From the NCBI RefSeq assembly GCF_008630535.1, contig NZ_VWPH01000004.1:186001-250000 (forward strand): a stretch of 64,000 bases of DNA, in the 5' to 3' direction. The translations under genes were made by a program, and so were the position numbers. The notes under the pieces were generated by a model, which did no database searches, was not told where the DNA came from, and saw only the letters and a list, made by a program, of their open reading frames with translations. This DNA is from Saccharopolyspora hirsuta (GTDB lineage: Bacteria; Actinomycetota; Actinomycetes; Mycobacteriales; Pseudonocardiaceae). Position 1 is the first letter of the stretch; every line of letters starts with the position of its first letter. Below are positions 16,692 to 25,079 of this stretch, in pieces.

Positions 16692-17699
16692 CTACAGGTG
16701 CGCGGATTCCGCGATGCTCGGGCGTCCGGAGCAGATCGGGGTCGGGTCGGCCGTGGCGCAGGGGACGAGCACCGCGGCCGCCGCGACGAGCGCGAGCGCG
16801 GGCAGGCTCAGCGCTGCGACGATCCGCCAGCGCGCCGCGCGCACCGCAGCCCGCGGTTGGAGGAGGCGCTTGACCCGCTCCGGCACACCCGAGCTCGCCG
16901 CGGCCAGCGCCATCTTCGGCACCGGAGCCGCCGACTTGCGACCGCTCGTGGCCATCACCGCCAGAGCCCGGGCCACCGCCCGGTTCCCGTGCCGACGACC
17001 CGCCCGGTCGTCGGCGGCCCACTCGACGAGGCGGGCCACCTCCTGCGACGCCGCCTTCAACAGCGGCACGAAGGGGAACGCGCGGGCGAGGATCGCCACC
17101 CACCCCAGCACGAGGTGGTGCTTCCCGCGCAGGTGAGCGATCTCGTGCGCCATGACGGCATCCCGCTCGGCCGGGACCAGGCGCTGCAGCGCACCCGTGG
17201 TGAGCACGACGGTGGAGCTGCGCCCGGGCACGCAGTACGCGGCGAGCTGCTCGGCCTCCACCACGGCCACGCGGACCCCGTCGCGCACGACCGCGGGCGA
17301 GGACCAGCGCAAGGCCTGCCGGTGCAGCTCGCGGTGCCGCCGGGTCCGCCGGACGTGACGTGCGGCGACGGCCACCAGCCGCACGATCACCACGGCGGAC
17401 CCGAGCAGCGCGATCGCGGCGGGCGCGTCGGCGAAGCTGCGCACGCCGAGGATCGTCAGCAACGCGCGCAGGCAGGCGTGCAGCAGACCGGCGAGACCGT
17501 ACCCGCCGGACAGCTGCGCCATCGCGGCGAGACCGGCGCTGATCACCGCCAGGACCCACGAGGTGGCCAGCGCGGTCCAGAGGACCAGCCCCAGCCGGGG
17601 CGCCGCGGACTGCCAGCGCTGCCAGGCCCGGATCAGCCGGGGTCCCAGCACCGCCAGCGCCGCGACGTAGGCGAACAGCGCGACGAGCAGCGGTGTCAT
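16692..17699 (-). CDS. M56-family (BlaR1-like) membrane metalloprotease (second copy)
   Basis: A 335-residue protein with N-terminal transmembrane helices (TPLLVALFAYVAALAVLGP) and the zinc motif VMAHEIAHLRGKHH (HExxH), then RLVEWAADDRAGRR. A C-terminal hydrophobic helix (LSLPALALVAAAAVLV) ends in a short cysteine-bearing tail (PCATADPTPIC) that may be extracellular. The two tail cysteines could be a redox sensor, an inference that fits the redox genes nearby. No penicillin-binding domain is present. It overlaps its BlaI partner by 4 nt. Confidence 0.87.
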   Translation of the reverse strand: MTPLLVALFAYVAALAVLGPRLIRAWQRWQSAAPRLGLVLWTALATSWVLAVISAGLAAMAQLSGGYGLAGLLHACLRALLTILGVRSFADAPAAIALLGSAVVIVRLVAVAARHVRRTRRHRELHRQALRWSSPAVVRDGVRVAVVEAEQLAAYCVPGRSSTVVLTTGALQRLVPAERDAVMAHEIAHLRGKHHLVLGWVAILARAFPFVPLLKAASQEVARLVEWAADDRAGRRHGNRAVARALAVMATSGRKSAAPVPKMALAAASSGVPERVKRLLQPRAAVRAARWRIVAALSLPALALVAAAAVLVPCATADPTPICSGRPSIAESAHL

Positions 17700-18055
17700 C
17701 GTTCCTCCGACTCCTCGGCGAGCAGCTCCCGCAGCATCGCGGCTTCCTCGTCGGTGATCTCGTCGACGAACTTGAGGAACGTCGCGCGCGGGCTGTTGCT
17801 GGACGCGAGCGCCTCCCGCATCAGCAGCGCGGCGTGCTCGCTGGCCTGCAGGCAGGGGCGGTAGAACCAGACCCGGCCGACCCGCTCGCGGTCGACCCAC
17901 TGCTTGCGGTGCAGGTTCTCCAGCACGGTCGCGACCGTGGTGTAGGCCAGCCCGCGGTCGCGGAGACCCTCCAGCACCTCCCGCACGCTCAGCGGCTCCG
18001 CTGCTTCCCACAGGCGGTCCATCACGGCCGACTCGAGCGGCCCCAGGCTGCGCAT
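17696..18055 (-). CDS. BlaI/MecI/CopY-family transcriptional repressor (second copy)
   Basis: A 119-residue winged-helix protein of exactly the length of the first copy. LGPLESAVMDRLWEA, GLAYTTVATVLENLHRKQWV and VWFYRPCLQASEHAALLM are typical of the family. It contains one cysteine (in YRPCLQ) where copy 1 has YTPAES. Two dyads at 18192 and 18213 lie in the divergent promoter between it and the DsbA2-CcdA2 operon, so it may repress both. Confidence 0.9.
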   Translation of the reverse strand: MRSLGPLESAVMDRLWEAAEPLSVREVLEGLRDRGLAYTTVATVLENLHRKQWVDRERVGRVWFYRPCLQASEHAALLMREALASSNSPRATFLKFVDEITDEEAAMLRELLAEESEER

Positions 18056-18191
18056 CGGAACTCCCCTCTCCGGTCGGCAGGGTAGGTCATCGGCATCCCG
18101 CCGAACGCACCGGCGCGGCCCGCCGAGTCCGGCACCCGCGGCCTCGATCCACCTCGCCGGGGGTGTCGCGAGCGCGACCGCGCCACCCTCC

Positions 18192-18208
18192 TACTATGCA
18201 TCATAAGA
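18192..18208. promoter_or_regulatory. BlaI-type operator, site 4
   Basis: TACTATGCATCATAAGA keeps the left half site perfectly and 3 of 5 right half-site bases at the same 7-bp spacing. It is 35 bp before the DsbA2 start. Confidence 0.5.
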
Positions 18209-18212
18209 ATTC

Positions 18213-18229
18213 TACTAAGTTGATTAGAA
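18213..18229. promoter_or_regulatory. BlaI-type operator, site 5
   Basis: TACTAAGTTGATTAGAA keeps TACTA and 4 of 5 bases of TAGTA with 7-bp spacing. It starts 21 bp, two helical turns, after site 4 and overlaps the probable ribosome-binding region of the DsbA2 gene. Confidence 0.55.
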
Positions 18230-18242
18230 GAGGTGGTTCGCA

Positions 18243-18959
18243 GTGGTGACCTCGAAGGGCTCACCAGCGCTCCGGTGGGGGCTCGCGGTGGTGCTCGTGG
18301 TCGTCGTCGGGGCGTTGGCGTGGGGCGCGTTCGGCGGTGGACGGGCTCCCGAGCAGGCCCAGCAGCCGACCGCGGCGCAGCAGCAGGACGACGAGGTCAC
18401 CACGATGTTGAAGTCGCTGCAGCGGCGCCAGCCCGACGACCCGTTCGCGATGGGGCGCACCGACGCGCCGGTGGTCATGATCATGTACGAGGACTACCGC
18501 TGCCCGTTCTGCTCGAAGTTCACCTCCGACGTCAAGCCGGAGCTGATCGAGCGGTACGTGGACACCGGGGTCCTGCGCCTCGAGTGGCGCGACTTCCCGA
18601 TCTTCGGCGAGGAGTCGGTGGCGGTCGCCAAGGCCGCCCGCGCCGCCGCCCGCCAGGGCCTGTTCTGGGAGTTCCACAACGCCGCGTACGCGCGCGGCAA
18701 CGGCGGCGACAAGCCGTCGTTCCCCGAGGAGACGATCCAGGAGCTGGCCCGCGAGGTGGGCGTGCCGGACATCGCGAAGTTCAACGCCGACCGCGACGAC
18801 CCGGCGATCGTGCAGGAGATCCAGACCGACGCCTTCGAGGGGCAGTCGCTCGGCGTGTCCAGCACCCCGTCGTTCATCATCAACACCCAACCGGTGCTGG
18901 GCGCCCAGCCGCTGGACCAGTTCATCGCGGTGATCGAGGCGGAACGGGCCAAGGCATGA
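18243..18959 (+). CDS. Membrane-anchored DsbA-like thioredoxin-fold protein (second copy)
   Basis: A 238-residue protein with an N-terminal anchor (WGLAVVLVVVVGALAWGAF). A Thioredoxin_4/DsbA domain carries C87-P-F-C90 in YRCPFCSKFT and the cis-proline loop STPSFIIN. The CPFC dipeptide and insert resemble oxidising DsbA-like proteins, unlike the CEAC of the first copy, so the two may do different work. The GTG at 18243 (a second GTG follows) has AGAGG 8 to 12 bases upstream. Its stop overlaps the CcdA2 start, so the pair is co-translated. Confidence 0.9.
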   Translation: MVTSKGSPALRWGLAVVLVVVVGALAWGAFGGGRAPEQAQQPTAAQQQDDEVTTMLKSLQRRQPDDPFAMGRTDAPVVMIMYEDYRCPFCSKFTSDVKPELIERYVDTGVLRLEWRDFPIFGEESVAVAKAARAAARQGLFWEFHNAAYARGNGGDKPSFPEETIQELAREVGVPDIAKFNADRDDPAIVQEIQTDAFEGQSLGVSSTPSFIINTQPVLGAQPLDQFIAVIEAERAKA

Positions 18960-19828
18960 CCATCGGCTACTTCGGCGCGTTCCTCGGCGGGGTGCTGTCG
19001 CTGCTCAGCCCGTGCTCGGCGATGCTGGTACCGGCGTTCTTCGCCTACGCCTTCGCCGACCGGATCCGGCTGCTGCTGCGCACCGGCATCTTCTACCTCG
19101 GCCTGGCCACCACCCTGGTCCCGATGGGCGTGGCCGCGGGCTCGGTCGGCGCGCTGTTCAACGAGCACCGCGACCTCGTGGTGCTGATCGGCGGATCGCT
19201 GATGATCCTGCTCGGCCTCGGCCAGATCCTCGGGTTCGGCTTCGGCTCCTCGGCGGCGCAGCGGCTGAGCGGGCGGATCAAGATCTCCTCCTCGCTGTCG
19301 GTGTACCTGCTGGGCACCGTGTACGGGCTGGCCGGTTTCTGCGCCGGTCCCCTGCTCGGCAGCGTCCTGACCATGGCCATGACCGGTTCCAGCCCGGTCT
19401 ACGGCGGCATCCTGCTGGCCATCTACGCGCTGGGCATGGCGGTGCCGCTGTTCGCGATCGCGGCCCTGTGGGACCGCTTCGACCTCGGTCGGCGCCGGTG
19501 GCTGCGCGGCCGCGAGCTCGAGCTCGGCCCGCTCCGCGTGCACAGCACCACGCTGCTGTCCGGCCTGGTCTTCATCGCCCTCGGCGTGCTGTTCCTCACC
19601 ACCGACGGAACCGGTTCGCTCAGCGGGATCGTCAGCATCGACGCGCAGTTCACCGTCCAGGCCTGGGTCCAGCACGCCTCGGCGCTCGTCTCGGACCAGC
19701 TGGTGCTGCTCGTGGTCCTGCTGGTGGGCCTCCCGCTGGCGCTGCTCGCCTTCCGGAAACTGGGTCGTGGCGAGGAAAGCACCGAGGAAGCGGAGTCCGC
19801 ACGCCCCTCGGACACGACGGCCGACTGA
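18956..19828 (+). CDS. ccdA: CcdA-type thiol-disulfide transporter (second copy)
   Basis: A 290-residue polytopic membrane protein. The redox cysteines are in LLSPCSAMLVPAFFAYAF (helix 1) and GLAGFCAGPLLGSVL; the second lacks the TP that precedes the cysteine in copy 1. A longer loop (RRRWLRGRELELG) and an extra C-terminal membrane segment distinguish it. The gene overlaps the DsbA2 stop by 4 nt, which suggests the two proteins exchange electrons as a pair. A strong hairpin follows at 19849. Confidence 0.87.
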   Translation: MTIGYFGAFLGGVLSLLSPCSAMLVPAFFAYAFADRIRLLLRTGIFYLGLATTLVPMGVAAGSVGALFNEHRDLVVLIGGSLMILLGLGQILGFGFGSSAAQRLSGRIKISSSLSVYLLGTVYGLAGFCAGPLLGSVLTMAMTGSSPVYGGILLAIYALGMAVPLFAIAALWDRFDLGRRRWLRGRELELGPLRVHSTTLLSGLVFIALGVLFLTTDGTGSLSGIVSIDAQFTVQAWVQHASALVSDQLVLLVVLLVGLPLALLAFRKLGRGEESTEEAESARPSDTTAD

Positions 19829-19848
19829 CCGCCGGGACCTGCGGTGTT

Positions 19849-19884
19849 GCCCGGGCCTGCAGCGGGGTTGCTGCGGGCCCGGGC
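19849..19884. terminator. Bidirectional hairpin terminator
   Basis: A 15-bp GC-rich stem (19849-19863 with 19870-19884, one mismatch, 6-nt loop) lies between the convergent ccdA2 and SGNH genes. It has no long T-run, as is usual in actinomycetes. Confidence 0.75.
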
Positions 19885-19897
19885 CATCGCAACGCGG

Positions 19898-20647
19898 TCA
19901 GCAGCCCTTGAAGTGGTCGTCCGCCGCCCAGCCGGTGTTGGCCCAGGTTCGCGCTTCCGCGGGGGTGAAGCCCGGGAAGCGGTCGGCGAGCCGGGCGAGC
20001 AGCCAGTTGGTGAAGCGGGCCGCACCTTGCGGGCAGGTGTGGATGCCATCCGCGCTGCGGTCGGCCACGCCGTCCCGGACCTGCTGGTACGTGCTGCCCC
20101 ACACCTCGCCCGCGTCGAGCACCTCGGCCCGGCCGGACGACCCCGCCGCGACCGCTCGGGCCACCTCGGGAGCGCGTTCCAGGTCTGCCATGTGCGGTGC
20201 GTAGAAGTCGTCGGGCTCGATCGGCGGCGTGGTGACGAAGAGCAGCTGCGCACCGACCCCGGTCACCGTGGTCAGCAGCTTGTCGTAGGCGGCCTGCTGC
20301 TCCTGCTGGCTTCCCCAGTCGTAGGAGGTGAGCTGGTAGACCACCACGGTCGGTTCGGCAGCGGCGAGCTGTTCGGGCAGCTCCTCCCAGTGCTCGTCGG
20401 AGAACGGTCCGACGACGTTCCCGCCGCCATCGGCGGCGAGCGACTGGAACTCGACACCGCTGGCCTCGAACGCCGCCGCCATCGGCAGCGCCTCGCCCAC
20501 CGCCACGGAGTCACCGAGGAGGACCACTTTGGACAGTCCGCCGCCCCGCCCGGCGGGTGCGCCGGTGGTGGCGGGATCGCCGGAGCAGGCGGCGGTCAGC
20601 AGCAGGAGGCCCGTCAGACCCAGCACGAAACTTCGCGTCTTGCTCAT
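19898..20647 (-). CDS. SGNH-hydrolase-like lipoprotein
   Basis: A 249-residue lipoprotein: signal peptide with lipobox LLTAAC, then a GDSL/SGNH domain. Block I is LLGDSVAVGEALP (nucleophile serine). YQLTSYDW is at the region of the block III asparagine, without the usual GxN form. Block V is DGIHTCPQGA (D-x-x-H). Similar domains act as acyl esterases on cell-surface glycans, and also occur fused to acyltransferase-3 proteins; an acyltransferase gene lies 3 kb away. The start at 20647 is chosen because only it yields the signal peptide. Confidence 0.8.
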   Translation of the reverse strand: MSKTRSFVLGLTGLLLLTAACSGDPATTGAPAGRGGGLSKVVLLGDSVAVGEALPMAAAFEASGVEFQSLAADGGGNVVGPFSDEHWEELPEQLAAAEPTVVVYQLTSYDWGSQQEQQAAYDKLLTTVTGVGAQLLFVTTPPIEPDDFYAPHMADLERAPEVARAVAAGSSGRAEVLDAGEVWGSTYQQVRDGVADRSADGIHTCPQGAARFTNWLLARLADRFPGFTPAEARTWANTGWAADDHFKGC

Positions 20648-20746
20648 GGGTCCGACGATGCCGACCGCGTGTCCCGGCACCTCCGCCGCCATGTCGCGGT
20701 TGTGTCGCAGGACCCCGGCGGCGCGGCCGATCCGCGCGGAATTGTC

Positions 20747-20752
20747 GATAAT
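20747..20752 (+). promoter_or_regulatory. -10 box of a probable leaderless response-regulator transcript
   Basis: GATAAT lies 7 nt upstream of the GTG start at 20759, the spacing expected when transcription begins at the start codon. No Shine-Dalgarno is present. Confidence 0.5.
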
Positions 20753-20758
20753 GGACCG

Positions 20759-21433
20759 GTGGCGTCGATTCTGCTGATCGAAGACGACCCCCTGGTCCGG
20801 CGCGGGCTGCAGCTCGCGCTGCGCAGGCACGGTCACGACGTCCGCACCGCGGACACCGGCGAGGACGGGCTGCGCGAGTTCGACTCGTCCCCGCCCGACC
20901 TGGTGGTGCTCGACCTGATGCTGCCGGTGATCGACGGCTTCGAGGTGTGCCGCCGCATCCGCGCCGCCGGTGAGGTGCCGGTGATCATGCTGACGGCGCG
21001 CGGTGACGACTTCGACGTCGTCACCGGCCTGGAGGCGGGTGCGGACGACTACGTCGTCAAACCGGTGCAGCCCACCGTGCTCGACGCGCGCATCCGCGCG
21101 GTCCTCCGCCGCAGCACCAGCACCTCCGACGGGGTGCGGGTCCACCGCGACCTCCGCATCGACACCTCGTCGCTGACCGTGTCGCTGCGCGGCGAACCGG
21201 TGCTGCTGACGCCGACCGAGCTGCGGCTGCTGCTGACCCTCTCGCGGGCGCCCGGCCGGGTGTTCAGCAGGCAGCAGCTGCTGGAGGAGGTGTGGGAGCA
21301 CGACTACCTCGGGGACTCCCGGCTGGTCGACAACTGCGTGCAGCGGCTGCGGGCGAAGATCGAGACCAGCCCGGCGTCGCCGGTGTACGTGCAGACCGCG
21401 CGCGGGTTCGGCTACCGGTTCGGGCCGGTATGA
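20759..21433 (+). CDS. OmpR/PhoB-family response regulator
   Basis: A 224-residue two-domain regulator. The receiver carries the acidic pair EDD, the phospho-acceptor aspartate in LVVLDLMLPVIDG and the conserved lysine in VVKPVQP. A winged-helix effector domain ends in VYVQTARGFGYRFGPV. It appears leaderless. Its stop overlaps the ATG of the histidine kinase by 4 nt, so both are one system, followed by a lipoprotein. Confidence 0.93.
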   Translation: MASILLIEDDPLVRRGLQLALRRHGHDVRTADTGEDGLREFDSSPPDLVVLDLMLPVIDGFEVCRRIRAAGEVPVIMLTARGDDFDVVTGLEAGADDYVVKPVQPTVLDARIRAVLRRSTSTSDGVRVHRDLRIDTSSLTVSLRGEPVLLTPTELRLLLTLSRAPGRVFSRQQLLEEVWEHDYLGDSRLVDNCVQRLRAKIETSPASPVYVQTARGFGYRFGPV

Positions 21434-22842
21434 CCTGGCGGCCGGGGCCGCGCGGGCTGCGCGGTCGGCTGCTGGCGGCCTTCGTGCTGGTCACCGTGCT
21501 CGGGGCCGCCGCGGCGGCCTGGTCGAGCGCCGGATCGGCGAGCGCCGCGCTGGTCACCTCGGCGCAGCAGCGGCACACCGAGACCGTCGTCGGCCAGATC
21601 ACCCCGATCGCGCCCCAGCTGACCTACCCGCCGGACCAGGGCGCGCTGGACCGGCTGCGGGCGGCCGTCGGCGCGAACTCGCTGGTGGTCTACCAGGACC
21701 TGCGGTCCGCCGACGGCGCCGGGGCCGAGCTGATCACCGACGAGCTGCGCACCGCCGTGCGCACCCGGAACCGCCTGGTCACGCAGCGGATCACCGCCCG
21801 CGACCGGCCGTGGCTGCTGGTCGGCACACCCGTCGTGATCACCGCACCGGACGGCACCCGGACCCCGTCCGGCGTCGAGGTGTACTCCGCGCGCGACCTG
21901 ACCGGGGTCGACCAGGAGATCGACGACCTCGTCCGGCACTCGGTGATCACCGCGGCGCTCGCGGTGCCGCTGGCGGTGCTGCTCGCGCTGCTGGCCGCGC
22001 GCAGCGTGCTGCGCCCGGTGCGCGAGCTCCGCGACACCGCGCGGCGGCTGGCCGACGGTGATCTCGACGCGCGGACACCGCCCCAGGGCGCCGACGAGCT
22101 GGCCGAGCTGACCGCGACGATCAACGAGATGGCCGAGTCGGTGCAGACGTCGATGGCGGCGATGCGGCGGATGCAGGCCGACGCCAGGAGGTTCGCCGCC
22201 GACGTCTCCCACGAGCTGCGCACCCCGCTGAGCACGCTGACGGCGGTGGTGGAGGTGCTGGCGACCACCGCCGACGGGATGGAGGACGACGCCCGGGAGT
22301 CCGCGCAGCTGGCGATCACCGAAACCCGCCGCCTGGTCCGGTTGGTGGAGGACCTGATGGAGGTCTCCCGCTTCGACGCGGGCACCGCGCAGCTGCGGGT
22401 CGAGGAGGTCGACCTGGTCGGCGCCGTGCGGGACTGCCTGCGCGCCCGCGGCTGGCTGGACCGGGTCGAGCTGGACGCGCCCGCGGAGGTCGTGCTGCGG
22501 CTGGACCGCCGCAGGTTGGACGTCATCGTGGCCAATCTGGTCGGGAACGCGCTGCGGCACGGCGAACCACCGGTGCGGGTTCGCATCTCGGCGTCGGACG
22601 AGCAGGTGCGGATCGAGGTCACCGACCGCGGGCCAGGCCTGCCCGAGGACCTGCTGCCGCACGTGTTCGACCGCTTCTTCAAGGCCGACGCCGCGCGCGC
22701 CCGCACCCCGGGCAGCGGGCTGGGGCTCGCGATCGCGCGGGAGAACGCCCGCCTGCACGGCGGCGACCTCACCGCGGGCAACGCCGAGGGCGGCGGTGCG
22801 CGGTTCGTGCTGCGGCTGCCGCGAGATCAGGAGGACCTGTGA
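21430..22842 (+). CDS. Sensor histidine kinase (HAMP, HisKA, HATPase)
   Basis: A 470-residue kinase: membrane helix at about 12-35, an extracytoplasmic sensor region, second helix (ITAALAVPLAVLLALLAARS), HAMP, the phospho-acceptor box ADVSHELRTPLSTL, N-box NLVGNALRHG, G1 DRGPGLPED and G2 GSGLGLAIA. It phosphorylates the regulator encoded just upstream. The co-translated lipoprotein downstream may modulate it (inference). Confidence 0.93.
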   Translation: MTWRPGPRGLRGRLLAAFVLVTVLGAAAAAWSSAGSASAALVTSAQQRHTETVVGQITPIAPQLTYPPDQGALDRLRAAVGANSLVVYQDLRSADGAGAELITDELRTAVRTRNRLVTQRITARDRPWLLVGTPVVITAPDGTRTPSGVEVYSARDLTGVDQEIDDLVRHSVITAALAVPLAVLLALLAARSVLRPVRELRDTARRLADGDLDARTPPQGADELAELTATINEMAESVQTSMAAMRRMQADARRFAADVSHELRTPLSTLTAVVEVLATTADGMEDDARESAQLAITETRRLVRLVEDLMEVSRFDAGTAQLRVEEVDLVGAVRDCLRARGWLDRVELDAPAEVVLRLDRRRLDVIVANLVGNALRHGEPPVRVRISASDEQVRIEVTDRGPGLPEDLLPHVFDRFFKADAARARTPGSGLGLAIARENARLHGGDLTAGNAEGGGARFVLRLPRDQEDL

Positions 22843-23312
22843 AGCGGATCTGGTTGGTGGTGGCGGTCCTGCTGCTCGCCGGTTGCGGCGTCCAGCCCTC
22901 CGGCGTCGCCGACGGCGGCGAAGCCCCGACCGGGGTGGCACCCGGGGTGACGCTGTACTTCGTCGACGACCGGGGCGAGCTCCGCCCGGCCCTGCGGCAG
23001 ACCGAGCGGCTGGGCACGATCTCCGAGGCGTTGTCGTTGCTGCTGACGGGCCCCGGCGTCTCGAAGCTGCACACGGAGATCGCCCAGACCGGGGTGACGC
23101 GGGTCGTGGTGATCACCACGCCGGGCGTGATCCAGCTCAACGTGCCGCTCACGATCGACGAGGTGACCCCGCGCGGCATCGACCAGATCGTGTGCACGGC
23201 GCTGGGCGTCCACGTGCAGAGCGGCGGATCGCGGAGCACCGAGGTGCAGGTCCGCTTCGTCCAGCCCACCCCGGCGTCCGACGAGCGGCGGACCTGCCCG
23301 CTGATCAGGTGA
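22839..23312 (+). CDS. Small lipoprotein with GerMN-like domain
   Basis: A 157-residue lipoprotein with lipobox LLLAGC. A single domain contains TLYFVDDRGELRPALRQ and ALSLLLTGPG, resembling the GerMN (Sporulation/LpqB-associated) domain. The GTG start overlaps the kinase stop (GTGA), so it is made with the two-component system. In mycobacteria a GerMN lipoprotein (LpqB) sits with MtrAB; a parallel accessory role is possible here, although this protein lacks the beta-propeller of LpqB. Confidence 0.7.
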   Translation: MKRIWLVVAVLLLAGCGVQPSGVADGGEAPTGVAPGVTLYFVDDRGELRPALRQTERLGTISEALSLLLTGPGVSKLHTEIAQTGVTRVVVITTPGVIQLNVPLTIDEVTPRGIDQIVCTALGVHVQSGGSRSTEVQVRFVQPTPASDERRTCPLIR

Positions 23313-24509
23313 TCACCCCAGCTTGGTGAGGTCGATGGTGGTCGACGCCGGAGCGGGCAGCGCCACCCACAGCACCGCGAGACCGACCATGAGCCCGGCG
23401 AACGCGACCGCTCCGCGCCATCCCCGAGCCCACCCGGCGCGGTACCGGATCGGGTCCTCGACCAGGTACTTCGACAACGCGGCCAGGCCGATCGACACCG
23501 CGCACACCACCGCGGTCCGGGACCACTGATCCGCCAGGTGCGGCCCGAGCAGCACGATGACGGGCCAGTGCCACAGGTAGAGGCTGTAGGAGATCAGCCC
23601 CAGCCAGCGCAGCGGCCGCCACGCCAGGACCTTGGCGACCGGCGTGCTCGGTGCCTGCGCGCACAACCTGATCAGCAGTGCGGCAGCCAACGAGTGCGCG
23701 AAGAGCCCGCCGGTGAACAGCCACCACGAATCCACCCCGTCGACCAGGAACCACGTCGCGCCGATCCCGACCGCCAGCAGCGCCGTCACCGCGCCCGCAG
23801 CTCGGCCGACCGCGCGGGCCAGCGCGGCCTGCACCGGTGGAGCGGCGACCACTGCCCCCAGCAGCAGCGAGAACGCCCTGGTGTCGGTGCCGGTGTAGAC
23901 CCGGGTCGGGTCGGCGGGATCGGCGAGCACGATCATCAGCCCGAGCGAGACGACCGAGACCGAGGCCGCGACCACCGCGACGCCGCGGCCGCCCCACCGG
24001 GCGACGACCAGCACCAGCACCGGCCACACCAGGTAGAACTGCTCCTCGACGGCGATGCTCCACAGGTGCTCGAAGACCCGGTCCGGCCCGAACCGGTCCC
24101 AGTAGCTGGCCGATTCCGCGAGCAGGTGCCAGTTGACCAGGTTCAGCTGCACCCACGGGCCGTCCGCGAGCGTCGTCCGCACCACGTCCGGCTGCCCCAC
24201 CGCCCAGACGACCAGCGCGACCCCCACCAGCACCACCGCCAGCGCGGGCAGCAGCCGCCGGACCCGCCGCCCCCAGAAGGCGACCAGCGACACCGACCCG
24301 GTCGCCGCGATCTCCCGCAGCAGCAGATCGGTGATGAGGTACCCGGACAGCGCGAAGAACAGGTCCACCCCGAGGAACCCGCCGGACAGGTGCCCGGTGT
24401 GGAACAGCAGCACCCCGAGGATCGAAACACCCCGCAACCCGTCCAACGCGGACAGGTGCGCCCTCCTCCCGGTCGCGCCAACAGCTTTGATCGGCTGAAC
24501 GTGCGTCAT
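23313..24509 (-). CDS. Acyltransferase-3 family membrane protein (OafA/YrhL-like)
   Basis: A 398-residue protein with about ten membrane helices. Family motifs are SALDGLRGVSILGVLLFH at the N-terminus (with the R and catalytic H region), FFALSGYLI, and SIAVEEQFYLVWP in the middle. These enzymes O-acylate cell-surface glycans, antibiotics or lipids. The ATG at 24509 is preferred over an in-frame ATG 63 nt upstream because the extra residues are not conserved-looking. The C-terminal SGNH partner found in OafA is absent. Confidence 0.85.
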   Translation of the reverse strand: MTHVQPIKAVGATGRRAHLSALDGLRGVSILGVLLFHTGHLSGGFLGVDLFFALSGYLITDLLLREIAATGSVSLVAFWGRRVRRLLPALAVVLVGVALVVWAVGQPDVVRTTLADGPWVQLNLVNWHLLAESASYWDRFGPDRVFEHLWSIAVEEQFYLVWPVLVLVVARWGGRGVAVVAASVSVVSLGLMIVLADPADPTRVYTGTDTRAFSLLLGAVVAAPPVQAALARAVGRAAGAVTALLAVGIGATWFLVDGVDSWWLFTGGLFAHSLAAALLIRLCAQAPSTPVAKVLAWRPLRWLGLISYSLYLWHWPVIVLLGPHLADQWSRTAVVCAVSIGLAALSKYLVEDPIRYRAGWARGWRGAVAFAGLMVGLAVLWVALPAPASTTIDLTKLG

Positions 24510-24552
24510 GCCGCCGAATCTGCCGCCCCCGTGTGGGCGAACCGTCCACGCC

Positions 24553-25079
24553 ATGTCCCGATCCCGTCGCAACCGGCACGGCGGATCTCACCGCGGGGGA
24601 CGGCGCCGAGCTCGACCGGGTCGTCAGGGCGAACTTCACCAACCCCTACTGGACGATCTCCTTGCCGAGTTCAAGACGACGGCGCGCAGGAACATGGGCA
24701 CCGGCGAGGTCGCCCCGAAGAAGGCTCACGCCATCGTCAGGACCGTGTGCGGTCTCCTCAACGCTGAAGGCGGCACGCTGCTGATCGGCGTGGGTGACTC
24801 CGGCGACGTCGTCGGGGGCGAGGAGGACATGGCGACGTTGGGCAAGGGGAACGGGGACGCGTACGAGCTGGTGCTCGACTCGAACCTGTCGTCGCCGACT
24901 GCGGCAACAGTTCGGATCAACTTCCACCAGGTCCGGGGCCGGGTGGTGTGCGAGCTGATCGTCGCCCCGTCGAGCCAACCGGTGTTCGCGAACCCGCCGA
25001 CGGGAGAAGGCCCGGGCAGCTCCGACTTCTGGGTTCTGGCGAGGACGTGGTGAAGTACCGGAAGGCCGCTGGGGCTGAC
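24553..25079 (+). pseudogene. Decayed AlbA_2 (Schlafen-type ATP-binding) domain gene
   Basis: The frame contains EFKTTARRN, IVRTVCGLLNAEGGTLLIGV, DMATLGKGNGDAYELVL and ELIVAPSSQPVFANP, an AlbA_2/Schlafen domain as seen in many mobile defence-like genes. It stops after SSDFWVLARTW. The expected continuation (SGEDVVKYRK) is present a few bases on, but in another reading frame. That indicates a frameshift or small deletion. No convincing N-terminal domain or start is visible, and no downstream domain follows. Non-functional remnant. Confidence 0.65.
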
